64,000 nt of DNA from Serinus canaria (Eukaryota > Chordata > Aves > Passeriformes > Fringillidae). Each line of letters opens with the position of its first letter. The first letter of the stretch is position 1. Of this stretch, positions 1 to 9,880 are shown one piece after another. The stretch spans positions 3,695,072 through 3,759,071 of the forward strand of contig NC_066329.1 in the NCBI RefSeq assembly GCF_022539315.1, read 5' to 3'. The notes beneath the pieces are model-generated. The model had not been told where the DNA came from. It did not search any database and worked only from the letters and a program-made list of their open reading frames with translations. The translations under genes were made by a program, and so were the position numbers.

Positions 1-1549
1 ATTTTGTGCCAGGTTCTGTATTTTACTCTGTGGGTAGTTTGATAGAGCTTACAATACCATCCTGAGGATCAACAAAAAATCACTACCCAGGAGTGATGGA
101 TCTCCTGTTAGGAGTGTGGAAATTGCACCTTTTAACAAAGATTACCTCCTGAGGGAGACCTATTGTACAGATTTAATTGTATTTCTCTCTTAATTCATCA
201 GCTGCTAGTAATTACAACCTGCATTTTTGCAGTGGAAAAAAAAAAATCTAAACTGGCTATGGAAAATGTACTTAAATAAATAATAGGAGGGAGAGAAAAT
301 TACAATGCAAATAGTCTCAATCTTCTAAACAATTTTAATTGATTCCTTAGCTATTTATTAATGAAATAACATCTTCAGAAATGCATTCTGGAAAATGTAG
401 TGGCCTCACTGAAAGTAGTGCTGGTCAGATTAGCTCCTCTGGCATCTCAACAATATTTAATTTTTAAAGGGGTTGGATAGGAAGCAGTTTAGCTTGTCAT
501 CTGACAGTTAAGAGAAATGCTGACTTCTCCTCCTTGCTGGAAGACATCAGCCCTATAGTTTGTGCTTCCAAATAATCTGTTACAAGAGCAGTGTTCTTGT
601 TCAGCTTCTACTTTGAACCTTTTTTCTTTAAAGTGACCATTGCAGTTCCTCTTGCCTCCTTTTCCTCTTTGCACACTCCACAGTATCCCACCGGTGACAC
701 TGGATCCTCCAGCAGGGTCCCACATCGCCCTCCTGTGCTACAGCCTCAAATTACCTGGTCAAAATCCCTGACACCCCCTTCTCCTCTGGGGACAATTAAA
801 AGAAAGGTATTTTGTCCTCAGAGGTGGTAGTCCATTTATCCTGTCCCAGTGAATGCAAGGCACTGTTTAACGGCAAGGTAAGGTAGAAAAGTTCATTTTT
901 TTTCATCCTCATTCTGTTTCCTGCTACGTGGAGATGGTTTCAGTGGAGAGAACTGGTGAGGCTGACTCGTGTGAGGCTTGCTGCCCTCTCCTGGTGCCCT
1001 TAGCGGCTGTACACCGCATCTCACAGCTGCCTCTTGGATTGAAGTTTTCCCCTTTCTGAGATAAGTCCTGCACGAGAAGAAGAAAGAAGCTGCTTTATCG
1101 GCTGAATTGATTATTTTAAACAGCAGTGTTTGATTAGGATTAGCTGGACCAATTCAATCAGGAACAGCTTTTGAATTGTCAGTTGCAAAGGCAACAGCTG
1201 TGATCAGGTTCTGTGGAACTACAGGTGATCCCCTGTAGTTTCCTGATAGTAACAAATGGATTGGAATTCTACACTAAACCCAATTCTCTGGGAGTGCTAG
1301 CACTTAGTATGTTTTTTGTTTATGATCATGGGAAACAGTATCATGGTCCATCAGAGAAGACCAATAACAGATTAAAATTTACAGCCACCTTTTGGTGCAG
1401 TGAGGGAACATTTTGGCAGCCAGCACATCTCAGTCTCAGCATTTGCCAGGAACCCATAGTCTTACCCTGAAAGGTAACTGACTGGGGAAGGTACTCACCT
1501 TGTAAAAATAACTTTAATCCTGATAGCTGCTGAAGCTCAGCTGGTTGGG
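1..1549. other. SIRT4 3' UTR and downstream flank; no gene seen
   Basis: No exon or RNA gene is supported here. Part of it must be the SIRT4 3'UTR, because SIRT4 runs leftward and stops at 1550-1552. The only minus-strand AATAAA that I can read is at 354-359 (TTTATT on the plus strand), with an ATTAAA variant at 334-339. If these are used, the 3'UTR is about 1.2 kb. A segment near 1080-1180 is rich in ATTA/TAAT-type words but has no clear identity. The short open frames look random. Confidence 0.4.
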
Positions 1550-4177
1550 TCATGTGCAAACAATCAAAGGCAGCAGCTCCCCACAGCGGGAATTCAGCTT
1601 CAAGGATGCAAAGTGATCTAACCTGGTGGGCCCAATGTTAAGGACTGCAATTGGCAGCTTCTTCTCCCGGGCAGCAAGAGCAAACCTGTAACCAGAGTAC
1701 ACCTGCAGGAGTACCAGAAAACAAAATTACAGTCAGCTTAGGCAAAAGAAGAATTACAGAAAGGAATAATGGGCAATGGGAAAAGGGCTGTGTTAGGCAG
1801 CTGCACTGAGCTCAGGTAGGAAATGTCTTCATTCAGGAGTGCACAGAATAAAACAGCTTTTAACCTCTGTCAGTGAAGGATTTGCAGTTTCATAGAAACT
1901 GAAACTTCAGAGAAATATCCTTGTCTTTTAGTAAATCACTGCAGCGGTTTTTATTAGTTATCACAGGTACTTAAACGTTGCACTTTGATGGTTCCTGCAT
2001 GGCCCAGCTAAGGTAGTACAAGAACACTAAACCTAAGGCATTTCAATCATTCCTGTACAGAGGATTATAAGCTTAAGAAGTGCAAGCTTAAGGAATTTGT
2101 ATCCAGTATTCTGAAGCCAAGAGAATCACAATCAGGCAGCCTTGGTTTTATCTCCTTCTGGAAGGTGTAAGAGTAAGGGGGTTTTTTTAAGTAATAGAAA
2201 AAAATTATCTTACATAAACACCATTACAAAAGCTTCTATGGGTTTAGAAACTGCTGTTGTTTAGCTACCTTACCTTACAGATAAGAGGCTAGTGGAGAAA
2301 ACACATTGTGATACAAAGGACAATCCCAAGTGGCAGAGATAGTTCAGCTCTCTTATATTGAGAATTTAATAAAGAATGAGATGTCCTAAAGCCTGGTATT
2401 TTACAGTGTGCCATGAGGCCTAAAAAGCTACCAAAGGCTAAAAATTTCAGGTAAAAAAAATGTGAGTAATTAATTGTATCAGGTATCTTGCCTTTATGGA
2501 CAATTGTGACCTGATGGAGGAGGCAGCAGAGAGAGGTCTGAATGGAAGTATTTACAGCAACATGAAGCAGACTGGCAAAGAGTGACAGGTCACCCATAAA
2601 GCCAGATTCCAACCACAGTAAAAATAAAATACAAAGAAGCTCTGCAAATGGTGGTCTGATCCACAAGCCATTTGTAGTCCTAAGCTGTGGGACCAAGGAT
2701 CACTGCAGGCAGAGTAGCAGAGAAGTAGGAATGCAGTTTGGGAGGCAGACCTACTTACCTGCATAGAGGATCCTGCTATCAGCATGGAGTCTGATTCTGC
2801 CAGGCGCTGGTGGACAAAACTGACTTTTTCCTGGCTCACTGTGTCTCCAAAGAAGGTCACATCAGGCTTCAGGATCCCACCACACTTACGGCAGGCTGGG
2901 ACTCGGAAATTGCGCACCTGCTCGTCCGTCAGGAAGACATCCCCATCCGGAGCCACCCCAAACGCTTCAGCTTTCCAAGTAGGATTCAGAGCTTCAAAGT
3001 GCTCCTGGAGCTCAGAACGCAAGATTCGGTCTCCACAGGCCAAGCAGAAAACCCTGAAATTCAGAGCAAAGTCTTAATGGAAAGTTTCATGTCAGCCACA
3101 GATCTGGAGACTCCAACTTGTTCCTTAGGAGGCCTCTCACATATATTTACCAAATAGTACAGTTAAGGAGATGTCTTTCTACTTTCTACTCTGTTGCTTT
3201 GTAGGAATGCTCTATAGGAAGTGCTTTCAACCCTGCCATGCATCCTCTCTCTCAGTTCATGCTGTGCTTTTCCATCTAGAAATTTTAGTGATCCCAGACA
3301 GGCTGTGATGGCCCTTCTCCCAGTATATATATCCTACACAATTCTGGCCCTATCCACCCTGCTTAATGTGGATAATCCTTGTATCCTCATGATCCCCTTG
3401 TTCTCTTTAGTAAAGAGGACATTTGCTGTACCAAGGAAAGGGGAAATGGATGCAGGTTTCAAGGAAGTGATCCAAATAATGGTTCAAAAAACCGGAGGGG
3501 TGGTCATGTTTCTTAAATACCGTGCTGTGAACAGCACTGGGTTGTGATCTTTTTGTCCACCTTTGTGTCTGTCATCTCCAGGAATGCAGCACAGAGGTTT
3601 TGCCTCCTTTCTCAGCAGCTGACACTGCAGCTGCATGTCAGTCACCACTGACAGCCCCCCTGTGCCAGCAGCTGTACCTGTGAATGCAGCCGTGCAGCTC
3701 TGTCATGCGCTGGCTCCCGGCTTTGGCGTGAAGGGCATCCACGTTCTGGGTCACCAGCCAGTGCAGCTTGCCCAGCTTCTCCCAGTCTCTCAGCACCAGG
3801 TGTGCCTTGTTTGGCTGGTGGGAGGAGAACTGGGGCCAGCCCACGAAATTCCTTGCCCAGTAGCGCTGCCGGGCACTGGCGCTGCGGACAAACTCAGCGT
3901 GCTGGATGGGCCGTCTGTCTGTCCTGGCGTAGAGCCCCACGCCCTCAGAGCGGTAGTCGGGGATCCCTGACTCAGTGGAGATTCCAGCTCCAGTCATTAC
4001 AAACAGCCTCTTGGAGTTAGAAACAAAGCGCTGCAGCTCCTCCACTTCTGCAGGATCTGGGGGAAGACAGGCTGGCACGAAAGTCAGGTTTGGAGAGGCT
4101 CTGGATACAGAACGGGATTTGCAATGAGGCAGTCTGACAGCTCTGAAAATGCCAGACCCATTCCTGGCAGAGAACAT
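1550..4177 (-). CDS. SIRT4: SIRT4, mitochondrial NAD-dependent sirtuin-4 (complete coding region, 3 coding exons)
   Basis: Sirtuin-4 is a class II sirtuin of the mitochondrial matrix with ADP-ribosyltransferase, lipoamidase and deacylase activity; it restrains glutamate dehydrogenase and pyruvate dehydrogenase. Coding exons on the minus strand are 4177-3678, 3053-2759 and 1702-1550, with donors GTACAG and GTAAGT and AG acceptors. The phases fit, giving 948 nt or 315 residues, against 314 in human. Visible motifs are the NAD-binding GAGIS at residues 63-67, TQNVDALH at 143-150, the catalytic His in ELHGC at about 162, and zinc ligands CxxC at 170/173 and 221/224. The C-terminus keeps GYRF, NIGPTR and [11 protein letters not shown] but ends VCT instead of the mammalian DPC. 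The N-terminus (MFSARNGSG) is Arg-rich and nearly free of acidic residues, as expected of a mitochondrial presequence. The ATG at 4177 lies 7 bases inside its exon, so a non-coding first exon is needed. Nothing suggests a pseudogene. Confidence 0.95.
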
Positions 4178-4183
4178 GTTCAG

Positions 4184-6363
4184 CTAAAAGGCAAGAACAG
4201 AACACATGGCAGGTAACAGAAACCAAAAGCATGTCCTTAATGCCATTTGATTGTGATTCTCTGGGAAATTAAGCTGCAAAGTATTCTTTGCTCTCTTTTT
4301 AGTAAAGAAACAAATTATTTTGGAAACATGAACTAAAGCCCACCATCCAAGTATGTTCTTTTGGAAGAGGAGAACACTGAGCACAAAGTTAACAACTCTG
4401 ACTTTCAGGGTGCCTGCTGTTCTACCCTGGTGGGAAGGATGGCTGCCTAAGAGGACTTGTAAAGAGCCCAGAAAGACCTGTGCATGTGAAGTCTTTCCCA
4501 GGTATGTGCAGCAGGCCAGAGAGGAAACGGCAGGAAGACCAAGCACCTCACCGCAGAGGCACTGGCTGGTTCCTCCCCAGAAGAGCCCCTTGTTCTGCAC
4601 TTTTAACATTCTGCATGCTCCAAATCAGTCTTTTATATTTACCTCATCCTTAACACATGTTGTAGGAAGGGAGAGAAAAACACCATCAAAATGGTTTTTT
4701 TGTCCCTAACAAAGGCCTTGACAGGAGTTACTCCTGTGTGGCATGTTTTGGTTATTTTTTTGTTTTTGTTTTTCACAAAGGCCTGGTGCAGAACAGGCCT
4801 TGAAATGGGACTGAAGATGATTAGGGAACTGTCTAAATGCCTCTGGCACCTCCTCTTCTGTGGGTGCCACCTCCCCAGAGTCAGTGGGCAGATGGATGGA
4901 CACTGCTTTGCTTCTCCAGCAGACACAGGGGCTTTCTGTGAGAGAAGGGATCCTCCAGTGTTTGGGGCAGAAGGAACTGCCTGGCAGGTAGGAATGGGAG
5001 GGAGACCCTGCTTTAAGGGAGGAATGACATGCCCTGCTGGGGGACAGGCAGGATGGACGGTGTTGCTGACTGAGTAGCCTGGAATTGTGTGCAGGACCTG
5101 TCGAGACACGAGTGGTGGGTTTGGACTTTGATTTTGCTTAGGCTTTCCAACAGTCTGCAGTTCTTTCTCCATTTCACTGTTTTAAAGCTATTTTTTCTGA
5201 GCCTCGCTATGGTTTTGCAAACAGTGTGCAAAAAGCTTTGAAAGCAACAGTCCTGAGAATTGACTGTCTGGTATTTCTGCCTCCTTAAATCTCCCTAAGC
5301 AGGGGGGGTTGTACAAGATGTGGAAGACAGAGGAAGAACTTTATTTACTGCTAAAAGGGGATGATCTCCTGAACACCTAAACTTCAGACGTATTTAAATA
5401 TTTCTCCATTTACTGTAAGACCTAGTACTGGTGGGTAACTGAGGGCTTACATACAGCTGAAGTTGAGGTGTTCAGCTCCAAGCACTGATACTAAATTGTT
5501 GCTAGTGGCAAAGGGTAGATTTGGCTCAGTTAGTCTTCAGTTCTCAAGGCTTTTTGTCATCATCAGCTGAAATGCAGGGAAGATTGGACAGACTCCATAG
5601 TCTGAATTGCTTTTTGCATCTAAGCAGTGATTCTATTTGCAATGATTTTTGCTTTGTTTTGCTGTTTAGCAGGAGTCGTGTTGGGCATTCCCTCTAAAGA
5701 GGTTTAATTTCCCATATGAATTCATTAGAAGGGACAAAGTCTCCCAATAAACTAATTTGCTTTGAGAGTAACTTGTGTCATGATGCTCCCCAAAGGCTGT
5801 TAAGCCAGCTTGATGGTAATTAAATTGCTTTAACTGATGAAAACTCTTTATTCCTGCCCCTTATCATCAAAAGATCTTTCAGAAGGAAATGAAATAGAAA
5901 TATAATAGGGGTTAGCCCACAAGAGAGAGAAAGCAAAAATTACAGAGACATTTAGATACATTTGAAAGCTGCTGTGGACCAGGTAAGGGCTATGGAAGAG
6001 AAAATATTAAAGGATGGAATATTTCTTGTCAAATACAAAGCTGCTTTTAAAATGAAAGTGCTGAGATTAAAAAACAAAACAAAACCAAAAAAACCCCAAA
6101 ACTACTTTACGTAACAAGTGAAACTCCTTAAACGTACCTACAGAGCACACCCAAGATGCTCCGCAGGAAAAGATCAGGCAAGGTTAAGGTAGGAGAAAGG
6201 GGATCCTACAAACGGCTACAGGCCACAAATCCAAAGGGACCCCCGCGCCATAGGGACCCCCAGGAGTCTCTGGTGCTGTGCTACCGGCGGGGACAGGCTG
6301 ACAGCCGAACCGAAGGCGGCTAATGAAAGCAGAGCGATGAGGTGAAGAACGCCGCAAACTCAC
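4184..6363 (-). other. SIRT4 intron 1
   Basis: This is the inferred intron between the non-coding exon 1 donor (AAAG|GTGAGT, donor G at 6363) and the acceptor CTTTTAG ending at 4184. I see no coding exon or structured RNA. 5690-5900 is AT-rich with several ATTA/TAAT words. 6064-6104 is an A-rich (AAAAC)-type simple stretch. Confidence 0.5.
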
Positions 6364-6440
6364 CTTTCATGGTGCTGCCGCCGGCCGCGGAAGAACGGGG
6401 CTGGCTACCGGAAGGGGAGCCCTCTGGGAAATGTAGTTCA
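6364..6440 (-). other. SIRT4: Inferred SIRT4 5' non-coding exon 1 (transcription start not fixed)
   Basis: The minus strand reads ACCATGAAAG|GTGAGTTT, a near-ideal splice donor with the exon ending at 6364, inside a short GC-rich stretch. It faces the acceptor at 4184. The exon carries its own ATG (6370-6368, with A at -3), but joining to exon 2 puts it out of the sirtuin frame, so I treat the exon as 5'UTR with an upstream ATG. The 5' end is only guessed from the promoter motifs. Confidence 0.55.
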
Positions 6441-6485
6441 CGGGAAAAAATAACCCCTAAGCACAGAGACTACAACTCCCATGCG
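6419..6485. promoter_or_regulatory. SIRT4 promoter with two divergent ZNF143/Staf-like motifs
   Basis: On the minus strand (6440-6421) the sequence reads ACTACATTTCCCAGAGG, and on the plus strand (6469-6485) ACTACAACTCCCATGCG. Both match the family of ACTACAnnTCCC elements bound by ZNF143 (with THAP11/HCFC1), common in vertebrate CpG-island promoters, especially of mitochondrial and housekeeping genes. They are in opposite orientation about 30 bp apart, just upstream of the inferred SIRT4 exon 1. Binding is inferred from the motif only. Confidence 0.6.
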
Positions 6486-7399
6486 TCAAAAGGAGGGCGA
6501 AAGGTGATTCCAACATCCCAACACCTGAGACAGTTTGAGAACGCTGAGAACTTCATAGCAGCCCCAGGGAAACGTGTGAGGTTGAAATCTGAATTCATTT
6601 GATACAAATGCATGTGATAGCTTTCTAAAATGCATTGTAGATGCTTGTCATTATAAAGGATATGTTTTCTTCTAACCAATACTTTAACGTGTTTTAGAGT
6701 TAAAATGTGACTAAATAAATTACTGAAGAAAAGTCCACTGAGGGCTGTTAAAGATATGTCTAGCTTGGAAATTAGCCAACCTGTCTGCTGTTGACTCTGT
6801 GCACCTTGGCAGGAACCCATTTTTTGCATCCCTCCTTGGTGCAGGTTTCAGTCTCAATAATCCCCTGATAATTTGTTTAGTTTGCCTGGCAATAAAGAGT
6901 TGGCATTCGATTTTTTTTCCCTTCTTTTTTGTTTTGTTTTGGTTTTGTGTTTTGCTTTTTCTTCAAATGAGGCTTATTTTTCTGAGGAACAAATAATATG
7001 AGGAAGGCCAGACTGCTGTATGGTAGCAACCTGGTGCACTGGATGCCCAGCACTCTTACAGACAATGGGCTCTTTCTAAAGATTTGGACTGCTTTTCAAA
7101 TGCATTCACCAAGAGCTCTTGCTAAACAGTTCAAAACATTGCAGAAAGTTTTAATTTTTTTTTTTTTATCTCTTACAGTTATTTAATAAACCAGGTGAGC
7201 CCGAGTGTCTGTGTAGCAGTGTGTAATTTCGTGATGACAAGAAAGAAGAGCACCCTGCAGTGCCTCCCTGCCTGTCCCTCTGCCCCTGGGCTTAGCTGTG
7301 GAGTACAGCCTTGTTTTTGGCAGTGCCGTGAGTCTAAACGACTTTCAGTGATTTATACTTTAGGAGTTTAAATGTGTTTTAAACTGTTGGGTGATGACT
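6486..7399. other. Intergenic between the SIRT4 promoter and the U4 CpG island
   Basis: No gene seen. It holds T-rich simple sequence at 6910-6960 (TTTTG-type repeats) and a T-run near 7152-7166. The short open frames do not resemble known proteins. Confidence 0.5.
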
Positions 7400-7750
7400 T
7401 TGCTTAGTGGCACCGGACAGATGCCGTTTCTCCCCGGAGCTCCTCTAGAGTGCCCCCGCCCCATTCCGTGCGCTCCCTCCCGGGATGGAAAACGTCGACT
7501 TTTGGCCAATGCCCCCGGCTCGAGCAGCGCTCATTACCATAGTGCCCTCCCAGCAACCTCCGCGGGTCCCTGCGGTGCCACCGGCCCCCGGTGCATCCCT
7601 CCGTGGCCTCCCGGTCCATCCCCGGCCGCCGCAGCGCGGCGCGGGCTGCGGGCGGGAGCGGAGGGCGGGGGGCAGCGGGACCGTCCGCACCCGCTCTGAG
7701 CGCGGCGGGGGCGCGGCGGCCCCGGGCACGGGAGGGCTCGGAGCAATGGC
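7400..7750 (+). promoter_or_regulatory. CpG-rich upstream region of the U4 snRNA gene
   Basis: GC and CpG content rise sharply from about 7430 to the U4 start. U4 genes normally use a proximal sequence element near -55 and a distal element (octamer and/or SPH/Staf) near -220. I could not find a convincing PSE at about 7690-7700, which is almost pure GC, nor an octamer. TACCATAGTGCC at about 7536-7548 loosely resembles an SPH element at the right distance (about -210). The region is taken as the promoter because of its position. Confidence 0.4.
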
Positions 7751-7895
7751 AGCCTTGCGCAGTGGCAGTATCGTAGCCGATGAGGGTAATCCGAGGCGCG
7801 ATTATTGCTAATTGAAAACTTTTCCCAATACCCCGCCATGACGACTTGAAATATAGTCGGCATTGGCAATTTTTGACAGTCTCTACGGAGACTGA
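7751..7895 (+). ncRNA. RNU4: U4 spliceosomal small nuclear RNA
   Basis: The 145-nt sequence aligns without gaps to vertebrate U4 snRNA. U4 pairs with U6 in the U4/U6.U5 tri-snRNP and holds U6 inactive until Brr2 unwinds the duplex. All main parts are intact: stem II region (AGCCTTGCGCAGTGG), 5' stem-loop with kink-turn (GATGAG...CCGAGG), stem I (GATTATTGCTAATTG), central region (AAAACTTTTCCCAATA), Sm site AATTTTTGA at 7868-7876, and the 3' terminal hairpin. Against human RNU4 from memory I count substitutions at positions 4, 29, 36, 38, 88, 99 and the last base. Positions 29, 36 and 38 fall in the 15.5K/PRPF31-binding 5' stem-loop. The gene lies between SIRT4 and PXN with the strand of PXN, as RNU4-1/RNU4-2 do in human. 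An intact RNA plus a 3' box argues for an expressed gene, perhaps a U4X-like avian variant. Confidence 0.95.
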
Positions 7896-7901
7896 ATCTC
7901 C

Positions 7902-7914
7902 TGGTGAAAAACAG
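7902..7914 (+). terminator. snRNA 3' box of the U4 gene
   Basis: GTGAAAAACAGAT starts 7 nt after the U4 3' end and fits the vertebrate snRNA 3'-box consensus GTTT(N0-3)AAARNNAGA. The box directs Integrator-dependent 3' end formation of RNA polymerase II snRNA transcripts. Confidence 0.75.
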
Positions 7915-8452
7915 ATCGAAAGCATTCTAAGTAATTAATACGAGGTGTGCATGCTAGGTGGTTGTTTAGCTCGCGACTGCAGAGGTCTTTATAGAAGATC
8001 ACACGGCTGTTGTTCTTACAGCGCTGCCAGGGTTTACTGCCGCTAAAACCGCGGTTTAATAAAACGAGGGCGCTGTTACATGAAAAGCTCGTTTCTTTTT
8101 CTCTCAAAATTACTGAAAAATGAATCGGTCAGCGAAAACGGAAGTGGAGGGGCTTAGGTGCTGGAGAAAGGTTTCTGGAATAGCTCTTGTTGAGCAGGAT
8201 CCTTAGAAGAGCTCAGCGTCTCAGCAGGCACGGAGGAATCTAGGGGGAGTGAAAGTCTGAATCGTGCTTCCCCAGCTGCACAAGTCCTCTAAAACCCATT
8301 AGGGAACACTTACTGTAAACTCCATGTTGTGATTTTGTGTGCAGCTCTTTATTGACATCACTTGCTTTAAGAAAAAAAAAATAGGAAAAGGCTCCTTATT
8401 GTCAAAGAAATCACAAAACTTTACTCTGGAAAAAGCAGCTGCTGGTGCCAAC

Positions 8453-8466
8453 TCCTATTATATAAA

Positions 8467-8529
<63 letters not shown>

Positions 8530-8556
8530 AATAATAGGATACATATATATGTATAT
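8453..8556. repeat. (TA)n microsatellite inside a palindrome
   Basis: A run of TA dinucleotides extends from 8468 to about 8530, with interruptions to about 8556. It is bracketed by non-repeat inverted arms, TCCTATTAT at 8453-8461 and ATAATAGGA at 8531-8539. The whole can fold into a long hairpin or cruciform, like palindromic AT-rich repeats. Confidence 0.85.
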
Positions 8557-9723
8557 ACTGCACACCAGCTCCACTGGGGCTCCACAGCAGCTGCCCTCCA
8601 TCACTCTGTGAGAGTGAAATGAACCTTCTGCTGCTGCCAGCTTGCCTCTGACGTGCTCTGTACAGGCAGAGAATCAGATCCATGTGTGCCATCTGGATGC
8701 TCCTGCCCAGCTCGTTAGACCCTGAGCTGGGCAGCTACTTGAAACTTTGGCAGAGTAGAAAACTTAGTAGTGAACATCAGTGTTTCCTCTTAAAAATTAC
8801 TATTTTTTTTTAAAATAACATCCAGTCATGCTGGGGTATTCTACACAACAGTGACCAAGGGTGACAGTGAAACCTCATGGATTGCCTTTGTCCCCCCCCA
8901 TTTGTTCCTATTGCCAGCAATATCAATTGAAATCAAACCCTGAAGCACAGGGATGCCATTCCCTTTGGCAGAATAAGCCAAAATAAATAGCAAAGACATA
9001 TGTAATTTGCAGTGAGTCATACACTTCAGGTAATTTCTTTCTTATAAACTGTGTTGATAAGTATCGGATTTATCATTTGATTGTTTCTCATCTTTGCTGC
9101 CAGAATTGTCTGTGATAATGCCTTGGTGTGGTGCTTTCAATCTGCATTGCAAAGTCATGTCCTACATCTTATACCAGAAACCAAGTTTGTTAATTTTGCT
9201 GTAATCGATCCTTTCAATAAGTGTGAAGCTGGACCTCAAATGTGAATTGCATGTTGTGATTTACTGCTATTGCCTGAAGCCTAAAGCTCTGACTGAATTT
9301 TTTTCCTTGCATTGACCTGAAGAAAGAGCAAAATCCTCTTGCATGATGTTTATGTGGCACAGCACAGAGGGCACACGCTGCAATGAAGATGCTGTCATTG
9401 CTCTGCAGTTTCAAGTCTCTCTCTGGAAAGTGCACAGGTAAGTTCTAAACATGCCTCACAGTGTAGCTTCATTTCTCTTCTCTGACACAGATCACAAATA
9501 ATGCTGCTTTTCTTTGGTGGTATTATGAAATGAGCTTGGATCACTCCTCTGTTTTCCAGCCAGTCTGAAATGACAGGGCACAGGTGGACAGCTAATCCAT
9601 CAACTCTGAGGGTCTTGTGTGTGGTCAGTGGGTTAAGCTGCCCTTTGAGGGACTTGGTCTGTAACTGGTAAATAAATGACTCTTCAGCAAGAGGGAAAGA
9701 TGCCTTGAGCAAGTACTCTGGCT

Positions 9724-9777
9724 ACAGATTGTGTGGAGTCAGGAATACTCTGAACACGGATTGTGTGGAGACAGGAA
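9724..9777 (+). repeat. Imperfect direct repeat, two 22-bp copies 32 bp apart
   Basis: ACAGATTGTGTGGAGTCAGG (9724) and ACGGATTGTGTGGAGACAGG (9756), each followed by AA, differ at two positions. This is a small local duplication of no known function. Confidence 0.7.
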
Positions 9778-9794
9778 GCCCTAAAGTTCAACAT

Positions 9795-9880
9795 TTCGTT
9801 AATGTTAACTCACTGTCTAACTTAATTTCCAGTTCCCAGCCCTGTTTCCCATCTGCAAATTGGGGTAGTAACTTCTCGTT
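9795..9880 (+). repeat. Probable MIR (CORE-SINE) fragment
   Basis: The order of words (TTAACTCACTGTCTAACTTAA, then CCCATCTGCAAATTGGGG and TAGTAACTTC) follows the MIR core around its TTTCCTCATCTGTAAAATGGGG block. It is diverged, so the limits are rough. Confidence 0.4.

Noticed and set aside
970..1000. CTCF-like word (CTGCCCTCTCCTGGTGCCC) downstream of SIRT4
   Set aside because: The spacing between the two halves is two bases too long for the consensus.
2289..2696. 135-codon minus-strand open frame in SIRT4 intron 3
   Set aside because: Lies wholly within the intron between SIRT4 exons 3 and 4, and its translation is not sirtuin-like.
2784..3157. Plus-strand open frames opposite SIRT4 exon 3
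   Set aside because: Shadows of the real minus-strand sirtuin exon.
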